From Arenicella sp. (lineage in GTDB: Bacteria > Pseudomonadota > Gammaproteobacteria > Arenicellales > Arenicellaceae), in the NCBI GenBank assembly GCA_023299895.1, contig JALZWI010000039.1, positions 1-8,118 of the forward strand: DNA of 8,118 bases, read 5' to 3'. This document shows, one piece after another, positions 1-5,906 of the stretch. A program made the translations under genes and the position numbers. The notes under the pieces are model-generated. The model made no database searches. It was not told where the DNA came from and worked only from the letters and a program-made list of their open reading frames with translations. Position 1 is the first letter of the stretch. Every line of letters starts with the position of its first letter.

Positions 1-144
1 CTTGGCTGGTTTTTTAGTTACTTTCTTAGCTGGTTTTTTAGTTACTTTCTTGGCTGGTTTTTTAGTTACTTTCTTAGCTGGTTTTTTAGTTACTTTCTTA
101 GCTGGTTTTTTAGTTACTTTCTTGGCTACTTTTTTGGTTGCTTT
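1..144 (-). repeat. 24-bp in-frame tandem repeat array (5 near-identical units plus 1 degenerate)
   Basis: Units occupy 1-24, 25-48, 49-72, 73-96 and 97-120, and differ only at the fourth base (G or A on the plus strand). That base is the third position of an Ala codon (GCC or GCT), so the change is silent. A sixth unit at 121-144 is related but diverged and encodes KKATKKVA. Each unit encodes one KKVTKKPA octapeptide. The array continues to the window edge, so total copy number is unknown. Confidence 0.95.
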
Positions 145-228
145 CTTTGCCGTTTTAACTACCACTGCTTTTTTCTTAGCAACGGGCTTTGCTTTCGTTA
201 TTTTCTTCTTAGTAGTTTTAGTAGCCAT
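1..228 (-). CDS. Histone H1-like lysine/alanine-rich repeat protein, N-terminal part (runs off left edge)
   Basis: Reading the minus strand from the ATG at 228-226 gives 76 residues that stay open to base 1, so the 3' end lies outside. The protein starts MATKTTKKK and consists almost only of Lys, Ala, Thr, Val and Pro. From about residue 37 it becomes a run of the eight-residue unit KKVTKKPA, repeated five times before the edge. This composition matches bacterial histone H1-like proteins and the C-terminal tail of Pseudomonas AlgP, which bind DNA non-specifically through positive charge; a nucleoid-associated role is inferred from composition only. A purine-rich site AAGAGA (241-236) lies 7 nt before the ATG, and a good promoter lies upstream. 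No globular domain is visible in this part. The opposite strand is also open (poly-Phe/Leu-rich), but that is a by-product of the repeat. Confidence 0.8.
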   Translation of the reverse strand, partial: MATKTTKKKITKAKPVAKKKAVVVKTAKKATKKVAKKVTKKPAKKVTKKPAKKVTKKPAKKVTKKPAKKVTKKPAK

Positions 229-307
229 GTTTTTTTCTCTTAGTATTTAAGTTATCCGTAGGTTAATTTGAGATAACTGTCATATATATTAAATAGTTTG
301 TGTGTCG

Positions 308-335
308 AATATAGATGAGACCGAAAAAATGTCAA
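308..335 (-). promoter_or_regulatory. Sigma70-type promoter for the histone-like gene
   Basis: On the minus strand there is a perfect -35 box TTGACA (335-330), a 16-bp spacer, and a -10 box TATATT (313-308, 5 of 6 matches to TATAAT). Transcription would start near 300-302, giving a leader of about 73 nt before the ATG at 228. This is the strongest promoter match in the window and fits an abundantly made DNA-binding protein, though the strength is inferred from the consensus match only. Confidence 0.72.
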
Positions 336-351
336 GTAATCGCTGCGTTGC

Positions 352-382
352 TTGTGGCGGTAATAACATAGCTGGGTATAAT
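352..382 (+). promoter_or_regulatory. Possible sohB promoter
   Basis: A perfect -10 hexamer TATAAT lies at 377-382, inside the short palindrome GGTATAATACC (375-385). The best -35 candidate is TTGTGG (352-357) with a long 19-bp spacer, so recognition may depend on the -10 region or on an activator. Transcription would start near 389, about 65 nt before the sohB ATG. The -10 is exact; the -35 is weak. Confidence 0.45.
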
Positions 383-443
383 ACCGCGGGTTAATAACAG
401 CTCTGATTTAATTTTTTTGATGACTTAGAGCGAAAATAAAATT

Positions 444-448
444 GAGAG
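444..448 (+). promoter_or_regulatory. Ribosome binding site that decides the sohB start
   Basis: GAGAG sits 5 nt before ATG 454. The competing upstream TTG (442-444) overlaps this site and has no purine-rich site of its own, so ATG 454 is preferred. Confidence 0.6.
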
Positions 449-453
449 TTGGT

Positions 454-1479
454 ATGTCAGAATTTTTCTTTATGTATGGTTTGTTTATTGCAAAAGTCTT
501 TACAGGCTTAATTGCATTAGTCTTTGTTGTTGCAATTATCGGTAGTGGCCGAAAAAAAGAACAGGGTTCAGAACTTAAAGTTACGAATCTAAATAAAAAA
601 TATATCGACCTGCAAAATAGTGTTATGCAGGCGGTGATGGATAAAAAAGATTTTAAACAGCTACATAAAAAAAAGGCAAAAGAAAAAAAGAAGAGCGATA
701 AGCTTAATCAATCAAACAACTCCAGACCTAAGCTGTTTGTATTAGAGTTTGATGGTGATATTAAAGCGACAGAAGTAGCAACAATGCGTGATGAAGTAAC
801 GGCACTGTTAAGCGTAGCCGAACCGCAAGATGAAGTTTTAATGAAATTAGATAATTCCGGCGGCATTGTACATGAGCATGGTTTAGCAGCTTCACAGTTG
901 CAGCGCATTAAAGATGCAAAACTTAATTTTACGGTGTCTGTTGATAAGGTAGCAGCCAGCGGCGGTTATATGATGGCATGTGTTGCTGATAAAATTGTTG
1001 CTGCACCGTTTGCAATTCTTGGTTCTATTGGTGTGTTAGCTCAATTACCTAATTTTAATCGCTTATTAGATAAGGCCGGTGTCGATTTTGAACAACATAC
1101 AGCGGGTGAATATAAACGTACTGTAACCATGTTTGGTAAGAATACTGATAAAGAGCGTGAAAAATTAAAAATTGATTTACAAGAAACGCACACCTTATTT
1201 CGAAATTTCGTTGCTGATCATCGCCCTAAACTCGATATGGAGAAGGTAGCGACTGGTGAGCATTGGTACGGCACACAAGCATTAGAATTAAATTTGGTCG
1301 ACGAAATAAAAACGAGTGATGAATTTTTAATTAATGCATTGGATAGTTATGATATTTATCAAATACAAATGGATCAGAAAAAAGGCTTTCAAGAGAAATT
1401 TTTAGGTGGTCTATTTGCAAGTTTTAGTCGTTTGCGCAGTGGCTTAGCTGGTGAGCAGAATGACTCTCGCTATTTGTAA
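454..1479 (+). CDS. sohB: SohB, inner-membrane S49 family serine peptidase
   Basis: The 341-residue product matches E. coli SohB (349 aa) along its length. A hydrophobic segment at about residues 8-30 anchors it in the inner membrane. A Lys-rich linker follows (about 36-85), then the S49 (ClpP-fold) peptidase domain. The segment DKVAASGGYMMAC carries the nucleophile Ser169, and AGEYKR carries the general base Lys221, the Ser-Lys dyad of the SppA/SohB family. GEHWYG near residue 270 is also conserved. In E. coli, sohB was found as a multicopy suppressor of htrA/degP loss; its natural substrates are poorly known. I start at ATG 454 because GAGAG (444-448) lies 5 nt upstream and MSEFFFMYGLFIAK aligns with the E. 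coli N-terminus; an in-frame TTG at 442 would overlap that ribosome site. Oddity: the usual SPGG motif reads NSGG (134-137). It is convergent with prc. Confidence 0.95.
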   Translation: MSEFFFMYGLFIAKVFTGLIALVFVVAIIGSGRKKEQGSELKVTNLNKKYIDLQNSVMQAVMDKKDFKQLHKKKAKEKKKSDKLNQSNNSRPKLFVLEFDGDIKATEVATMRDEVTALLSVAEPQDEVLMKLDNSGGIVHEHGLAASQLQRIKDAKLNFTVSVDKVAASGGYMMACVADKIVAAPFAILGSIGVLAQLPNFNRLLDKAGVDFEQHTAGEYKRTVTMFGKNTDKEREKLKIDLQETHTLFRNFVADHRPKLDMEKVATGEHWYGTQALELNLVDEIKTSDEFLINALDSYDIYQIQMDQKKGFQEKFLGGLFASFSRLRSGLAGEQNDSRYL

Positions 1480-1530
1480 TCTCTCTTTAAAGCGGTGATT
1501 TAGTACTTAAGAATAAAGCTGTTTACTATT

Positions 1531-1568
1531 TGTGAGTCTAATTACTAACCTCCTCAGTTAGATTCACA
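1531..1568 (+). terminator. Inverted repeat at the sohB/prc convergent junction, possible weak terminator
   Basis: TGTGAGTCTAA (1531-1541) and TTAGATTCACA (1558-1568) form an 11-bp stem with one G-U pair in plus-strand RNA and a 16-nt loop. In minus-strand RNA the same position becomes an A-C mismatch, so the hairpin favours the sohB direction. It includes the prc stop codon. Only a short ATTCTTT follows on the plus strand, so it is a poor intrinsic terminator by the U-tract test. It may instead protect 3' ends or act with Rho. Confidence 0.4.
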
Positions 1569-3682
1569 TTCTTTGCAGCAATATTAATATTGCTCGTCCA
1601 TCTAGTTTGATCGAGCAATATTCGAGCGGCTTCCTCATGATGCACGGTATTCCAATGCTCATCTTCACCAGGCAGTGGGTTATCTTCGCGGGTTTCCATT
1701 GTCACGGAGTCCAAACTAAGTGATTGTCTATAAGTATTGAGTTGTGATAATACTTCTTCTTCACGCTTATCATTATCAGCTTTTCTTGCTATCAGGTTTA
1801 GTGTCAGTTCTTTAATGTTTTTATTTTTGGTAATTCGTTGTGAATTTTGCCGTAAATAAGCAAATGCCGGAGACTGTAATGAGCGTTCTGAGTGCATTTT
1901 ATTGAGATCAGTTACTAAAGCTGCAGGGAACTGTTTAGACTCATAGTTTGCTGCTTCGGTTTGTGTCCAAGGCAAAGCATTGTCATAGGCGCGTTCACCG
2001 AACTCTTGGTCTTCAATGCCAGAGTTTAGGGTAACGTCAGGAGTGACGCCGTCATACTGAGTGCTACCACCATTGATGCGAAAAAATTTTGCTGTGGTAA
2101 GTTTTACCGTGCTTTCATGAGAAACATTATCACCATAGCGTAATGGCGCAACACGTTGCACTGTGCCTTTACCAAATGAACGTTCTCCAACAATGATCGC
2201 GCGACCATAATCTTGTAATGCTGCGGCAAAAATTTCTGATGCTGAGGCGCTGTAGCGGTCTACTAAAACAACCATTGGCCCATCATAAGCGACGCTACGA
2301 TCTTCGTCCTTTAAAATCTGACGTTTGCTGTTGGATTGGATTACTTGTACCACAGGGCCTTGTGGTATGAATAAGCCAGTAAGGCTAATGGCTTCATTTA
2401 AGTAACCACCGCCATTGCCGCGCAAATCGATGATGAGGCCTTTTGAGTCGGTTTCTTTTATTTGTTCTAGCAGTTGGCGTACATCGTGGGTTGTAGCGGT
2501 GTATTTTGCGCCGCCATTTTGGGCAATCCCTGAATTTGAATAAAACGAGGGTATGCTGATCACAGAAAACAAATGCGAGTTATCACCTTCTGGAACTCTC
2601 ACTTCGCTTAGTTTGGCTGCCTGGTCTTCAAGTTGAATAACATCGCGAACTAATTTAATGGTTTCAGGTGGCGTCCCTGGAGAACTGCCGTGTTTAATAA
2701 CATCAAGCGAAACAACTGTGCCCTTATCGCCACGGATCATTTGTACCACATCCATTAAGCGCCAACCGATCACATTGACTTTATCTTCACCTTCTTGTCC
2801 AACGGCGACAATTTTATCTTCAGGGTCAATTTCACCACTTACTTCAGCAGGTCCACCAGGGATGATTCGATTAATGACAGTATAGTCTTGCTCGGTTGAC
2901 AGTGCGGCGCCAATTCCCTCCAAGGACAATGACATATTAATGCGAAAGTTTTCCGATGTGACATGTGACATGTATGAAGTGTGTGGGCCTAATTCTCTTG
3001 CATAGGCATTCATAAACCACTCAAAGACTTCATCTGCCTTGAGTTGAAAAGTAACGTCACGTTGGCGCTGATAACGACGTTCTAAATTTTCGCGTATTTC
3101 GTCAATCTCAGTTTCAGCCATCACCTGTGAGAGCGTGTCATTTTTGATGCGTTTGTACCAACGATCTTCGATTTCTTTTTCGTCTTTTGCCCAAGTTAAT
3201 TCGTCTCGATCTATATTGATATTTTCATCAAGAGTAAAATCAAAATCTTTTTGTATGAGCTCTTTTATCAACTCATTTTGTGAGTCCATTCGTTTGCGAT
3301 AGATTTTGAAAATATCAAAAGCGACTTCAGCGTCCCGTTTTTTTAATAGGTCGTCAAGTTTATAACGATAGACTTGAAAGGCATCGATATCTTTTTTAGT
3401 AAAGTAAATTTTATTTGGATCGAGCACTTCAAGATAGCTATTCAAGGTCCGCTCAGAATATTCATCATTAAGCTCATTCGGCAAATAATGACCATAGCGA
3501 AAGTGATAAAGAGTTTGGTTAACGTCTTCGCTTAATTCATTATTCATCGTGAGAGCGGAGTCAGGAATCTCTATAACGTCGGCATAACTATTTGTAGCAG
3601 TTCCTAATAAGCAGCTTAATAGGGCGAATATTGATAATCGTTTACGTGGAACGTAAGTAATTAGAGAATTTAAAAAAAACAT
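1538..3682 (-). CDS. prc: Prc/Tsp tail-specific periplasmic protease (S41A)
   Basis: The 714-residue product matches E. coli Prc (682 aa) along its length. A signal peptide (basic VPRKR, then a hydrophobic core) probably ends at NSYA, residue 34. A helical N-terminal domain (about 35-235), a PDZ domain (about 250-345, containing SLSLEGIGA and RIIPGGPAE) and the S41 catalytic domain (about 360-560) follow, with a charged Tsp-type C-terminal domain. DRYSASASEIFAAA holds the nucleophile Ser480 and FGKGTVQ holds Lys505, 25 residues apart as in E. coli (Ser430/Lys455); Asp491 matches E. coli Asp441. The family cleaves periplasmic proteins with nonpolar C-termini, processes FtsI, and with NlpI degrades the murein hydrolase MepS in E. 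coli. I chose ATG 3682 over an in-frame TTG at 3703 because AGAGGA lies 5 nt upstream. The usual DPHT motif reads GPHT here. No NlpI gene is in view. Confidence 0.96.
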   Translation of the reverse strand: MFFLNSLITYVPRKRLSIFALLSCLLGTATNSYADVIEIPDSALTMNNELSEDVNQTLYHFRYGHYLPNELNDEYSERTLNSYLEVLDPNKIYFTKKDIDAFQVYRYKLDDLLKKRDAEVAFDIFKIYRKRMDSQNELIKELIQKDFDFTLDENINIDRDELTWAKDEKEIEDRWYKRIKNDTLSQVMAETEIDEIRENLERRYQRQRDVTFQLKADEVFEWFMNAYARELGPHTSYMSHVTSENFRINMSLSLEGIGAALSTEQDYTVINRIIPGGPAEVSGEIDPEDKIVAVGQEGEDKVNVIGWRLMDVVQMIRGDKGTVVSLDVIKHGSSPGTPPETIKLVRDVIQLEDQAAKLSEVRVPEGDNSHLFSVISIPSFYSNSGIAQNGGAKYTATTHDVRQLLEQIKETDSKGLIIDLRGNGGGYLNEAISLTGLFIPQGPVVQVIQSNSKRQILKDEDRSVAYDGPMVVLVDRYSASASEIFAAALQDYGRAIIVGERSFGKGTVQRVAPLRYGDNVSHESTVKLTTAKFFRINGGSTQYDGVTPDVTLNSGIEDQEFGERAYDNALPWTQTEAANYESKQFPAALVTDLNKMHSERSLQSPAFAYLRQNSQRITKNKNIKELTLNLIARKADNDKREEEVLSQLNTYRQSLSLDSVTMETREDNPLPGEDEHWNTVHHEEAARILLDQTRWTSNINIAAKNVNLTEEVSN

Positions 3683-3687
3683 AGAAT

Positions 3688-3693
3688 TCCTCT
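3688..3693 (-). promoter_or_regulatory. Ribosome binding site that decides the prc start
   Basis: AGAGGA on the minus strand (3693-3688) lies 5 nt before ATG 3682, close to ideal. The in-frame TTG at 3703-3701 lies upstream of this site and would add seven residues before the signal peptide. Confidence 0.75.
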
Positions 3694-3820
3694 GGCCAGT
3701 CAAATAGAAATTGATAAATATAGCGCTACATACACTATCTATAGAAGTTCAAGTATAAAGCAAGTAATAGTGAGCGCAATTGTGTGTATAAAAATTCATG
3801 TTTGTCGTAATAGTGTTAAC

Positions 3821-3851
3821 TTGAATAATTTTGTTAAATCTAGCCTATAAC
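3821..3851 (+). promoter_or_regulatory. Weak candidate promoter for zapG
   Basis: TTGAAT (3821-3826) and CTATAA (3845-3850; 18-bp spacer) or TATAAC (3846-3851; 19-bp spacer) are the best sigma70-like pair upstream of zapG. A start near 3857-3859 would put the inverted repeat at 3859-3905 at the very 5' end of the transcript. No equally good promoter was found for prc on the other strand; its best pair (TTGCTT 3763-3758, TAGATA 3741-3736) matches poorly. Confidence 0.35.
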
Positions 3852-3858
3852 CAACCGA

Positions 3859-3905
3859 GACAGTTTGTAACTTCACTGTTCAGTGGTTACTATTAGCAAT
3901 CTGTC
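3859..3905 (+). repeat. Nested inverted repeat in the probable zapG leader
   Basis: Three pairs of 5-base arms are nested: GACAG (3859-3863) with CTGTC (3901-3905), GTAAC (3867-3871) with GTTAC (3886-3890), and CACTG (3874-3878) with CAGTG (3881-3885). The inner two are separated only by a TT bulge on one side, so 3867-3890 can form a compact hairpin; in RNA the tip would open to a GTTC loop. It ends 30 bp before the zapG ATG. No U-tract follows, so it is not an intrinsic terminator. It could be a structured leader or an operator. Confidence 0.6.
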
Positions 3906-3935
3906 CACAAATTTTTATTTACTATTAGGTTTATT

Positions 3936-4448
3936 ATGTTTGAGCAAGATTTAGGTATGACCATCATTATATTTTTCGTTGGCTTAGTGGTTGGTATGAT
4001 TTTGACTTTACTTTTGAATAAAATTCGCAGTGGCAGTGTCTCACCGGCAAAAGTAAAGCGAGAGATGGAAGAGTATCAAGACAAAGTTGAAGAACATTTT
4101 GATCAAACATCTGAAAAATTTAAGCAAATGGCGACTCAGTATCAAGATTTGTATAAGCATTTATCCGTTGGTGCAACAACGCTTTGTCGACCTGAAAACA
4201 TTGCTCCTGGGCTGGTTTCTGATAAAGACCCCTTAAGTAATAATTTAGCGATAGATAAAAAACCGACGACTGACGATACATCCAAAGCTGCTGATACAGC
4301 TTCTGAGCCTAAAGAAACTGATAAAAAAGCTGATATTGACTCTAAAATAAAAGCAGATATTGATAATTTAAAAACACAGCAAGTTAAAAAAGCTGACGTT
4401 AACGCTAAGATTACAGATCAACAAGACACGACGGCATCAAACAAATAA
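3936..4448 (+). CDS. zapG: ZapG (YhcB/DUF1043), single-pass inner-membrane envelope/divisome protein
   Basis: The 170-residue product has a short N-terminus, a single transmembrane helix (about residues 8-28), and a cytoplasmic charged helical region likely to form a coiled coil (about 38-70). The block MATQYQDLYKHL (65-76) matches the most conserved part of E. coli YhcB (MAHDYRQLYQHM). In E. coli this protein was renamed ZapG and links cell division, envelope growth and peptidoglycan/lipid balance. The C-terminal half is longer than in E. coli (132 aa total) and is low-complexity, rich in Lys, Asp and Thr, with three related KADI/V units at 131, 139 and 152. The ATG is preceded by TTAGGT with 6 nt between AGG and the ATG. 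It is transcribed away from prc and ends one base short of the exonuclease III stop codon. Confidence 0.88.
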   Translation: MFEQDLGMTIIIFFVGLVVGMILTLLLNKIRSGSVSPAKVKREMEEYQDKVEEHFDQTSEKFKQMATQYQDLYKHLSVGATTLCRPENIAPGLVSDKDPLSNNLAIDKKPTTDDTSKAADTASEPKETDKKADIDSKIKADIDNLKTQQVKKADVNAKITDQQDTTASNK

Positions 4449-4449
4449 T

Positions 4450-5232
4450 TCAGCAGTTGAACTCAGCAATAACAGGCGTGTGATCTGAGGGTCTTTCAAG
4501 TTTGCGAGGAGCTTCGTCGATATAGCAAGAAAGCACCTGGTCTAGCATTGCAGACGAGCTTAGAATTAAATCAATTCTTAGGCCCTCATTACGTTCATAT
4601 CCTTTAGTGCGGTAATCCCACCATGAAAAGCGATCACCCTCATTGTTGAAATGGCGGTAGGTGTCGAACAAGCCTTCAGACATTAGCTTTTGCAGCATTA
4701 AGCGCTCAATGTCGCTGCAATGAATTTTACCGCGCCATTTTTCAGGAGCATGCACATCTAAGTCTGATGGAGTGATGTTAAAATCTCCGACCAAGACAAG
4801 TTTACTGTAATTTGTTAAATCTTCACGCATAGCGGCTTGTAATTTTTGGAACCAAGCACGTTTGTAGGTAAATTTTTCAGAGTCTAAGTCTTGCCCGTTT
4901 GGCACGTAGACATTAACAAGCCTTATCATTTCGCCGTTATCAGTTTCATAATCTCCCGCTATATAGCGGCGCTGCTCGTCAACAAAACCAGGTAGATTTG
5001 AGACGATGTTTTTTGCTGTTTTTTTACTTATTATCGCAACACCGTTATACGTTTTTTGGCCTGTAGAAATACTGTTATAGCCTATTTCAGTAAATGCGTC
5101 GGCGGGGAAGTCCGAATCGGTCATTTTTAACTCTTGTAAACACAAGGCATCCGGTTGATGGTCATTTAGCCAATCGAGCACATGATCAAGACGAACTCGC
5201 AAGGAGTTAACATTCCAGCTAGCAATTTTCAT
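4450..5232 (-). CDS. xthA: Exodeoxyribonuclease III / AP endonuclease (XthA family)
   Basis: The 260-residue product (E. coli ExoIII is 268) is a complete member of the endonuclease/exonuclease/phosphatase fold. The active-site residues are visible in order: Asn7 in WNVNS, Glu34 in LQELK (metal ligand), Tyr109 in NVYVPNG, Asp150 and Asn152 in GDFNITP, Asp221 in LRIDLIL, and Asp250-His251 in PSDH. FSWWDYR is the conserved DNA-contacting block. Such enzymes incise DNA 5' of abasic sites and trim blocked 3' ends in base excision repair, and degrade duplex DNA 3' to 5'. All catalytic residues are intact, which rules out the non-enzymatic relative Crc. The sequence before the ATG has no clear Shine-Dalgarno motif. 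It lies 95 bp after the DUF4124 gene on the same strand and may be the last gene of that transcript or have its own promoter. Which paralogue group (XthA or ExoA-like) it belongs to is uncertain. Confidence 0.92.
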   Translation of the reverse strand: MKIASWNVNSLRVRLDHVLDWLNDHQPDALCLQELKMTDSDFPADAFTEIGYNSISTGQKTYNGVAIISKKTAKNIVSNLPGFVDEQRRYIAGDYETDNGEMIRLVNVYVPNGQDLDSEKFTYKRAWFQKLQAAMREDLTNYSKLVLVGDFNITPSDLDVHAPEKWRGKIHCSDIERLMLQKLMSEGLFDTYRHFNNEGDRFSWWDYRTKGYERNEGLRIDLILSSSAMLDQVLSCYIDEAPRKLERPSDHTPVIAEFNC

Positions 5233-5327
5233 AATTTAGTAAGCGCTGTTAGTGACGAATCGCAGATAGAAACAATAATTGGTTAATCTTGGTATGGGCT
5301 TGCATTTTTGAATAGCGGCGACAAAAA

Positions 5328-5849
5328 TTAATTTTCAGCTGGCACAACATTTTCTATTGGCGTTTCTTCAGAACCATCAATACTTTCGATTACATAGCCG
5401 GCTTTTTGCAACGCAGCACTCAGACTGTCGTTACTGTGGTTCGAGATTATATTGTCACCAATAAATAAAGTTGGCACTGTCAAACTATCACTGATTTCTA
5501 AAATGCGAGCTTGAACGGCTCTATCTTGCAATGATTCTTCAGCGGCAGGAACATCCCAGCTTCGAATTTTTTGCAGAAGTTCATCGCAGACTGGACAGTT
5601 AGGAAGGGTATAAACAACAACAGGTTGTTGCCGAAAAACAACTGTTGATTGGGTTGATTGGTCTGTGCTTTTCGGGTTTGAGGTTTTTATCTCTTCTTCC
5701 TTAATAAGCTTAGAGCCTTCAGGAGGTGTGCTGTCTTGATAAGAAATATTACCGTCATTATCAACCCACTTATAAAGTTTAGCAGCAAATGCTGAGTTAA
5801 CGTTCGAAATAACTAACGCTAATATGCAGGCAGAGATGATTTTTAACAT
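5328..5849 (-). CDS. Secreted DUF4124 and glutaredoxin-like domain protein
   Basis: The 173-residue product has a signal peptide ending about at AFA (residue 22), so the mature protein should be periplasmic. The segment LYKWVDNDGNISYQDSTPP (25-43) is a typical DUF4124 domain. After a Ser/Thr/Gln-rich linker (about 54-72), residues 76-152 resemble a glutaredoxin: a beta strand PVVVYT, the dithiol motif CPVC (Cys85, Cys88), and TVPTLFIGD with the expected cis-proline (Pro126). The linked domains suggest a periplasmic thiol redox protein; the partner and direction (oxidase, reductase or isomerase) cannot be told. ISAC at residues 5-8 resembles a lipobox but is too close to the N-terminus. No strong ribosome site precedes the ATG. 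It lies 57 bp after prlC on the same strand with no terminator between, so co-transcription is likely. Confidence 0.78.
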   Translation of the reverse strand: MLKIISACILALVISNVNSAFAAKLYKWVDNDGNISYQDSTPPEGSKLIKEEEIKTSNPKSTDQSTQSTVVFRQQPVVVYTLPNCPVCDELLQKIRSWDVPAAEESLQDRAVQARILEISDSLTVPTLFIGDNIISNHSNDSLSAALQKAGYVIESIDGSEETPIENVVPAEN

Positions 5850-5906
5850 ATTGCTTGGTTGCTTTTAGGCGTTGTAAATTGTTTCATTGACTATTAATAA
5901 CGCAAT

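Noticed and set aside
2..250. Plus-strand open frame rich in Phe, Leu, Val and Gly repeats, resembling a repetitive membrane protein
   Set aside because: It is the antisense of the KKVTKKPA repeat; the minus strand has a matching promoter, ribosome site and known protein type, and the plus frame has none.
442..453. TTG start for sohB
   Set aside because: It overlaps the GAGAG ribosome site used by ATG 454, and the extra residues do not fit the E. coli SohB N-terminus.
3614..3625. Lipoprotein signal in Prc (LLSC near residue 24)
   Set aside because: Leu at -2 does not fit the lipobox well, the hydrophobic run continues past the Cys, and a good signal peptidase I site follows.
3683..3703. TTG start for prc
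   Set aside because: ATG 3682 has a strong AGAGGA site and gives a normal signal peptide.
3770..3785. Lac-operator-like sequence GTGAGCGCAATTGTG
   Set aside because: Only a partial match without the second symmetric arm, and no LacI-type gene is in view.
4450..5232. Crc-type catabolite repression protein instead of exonuclease III
   Set aside because: All catalytic residues of the exonuclease III family are present, whereas Crc has lost them.
5826..5837. Lipobox ISAC in the DUF4124 protein
   Set aside because: The Cys would be residue 8, leaving no hydrophobic core before it; an AFA cleavage site fits better.
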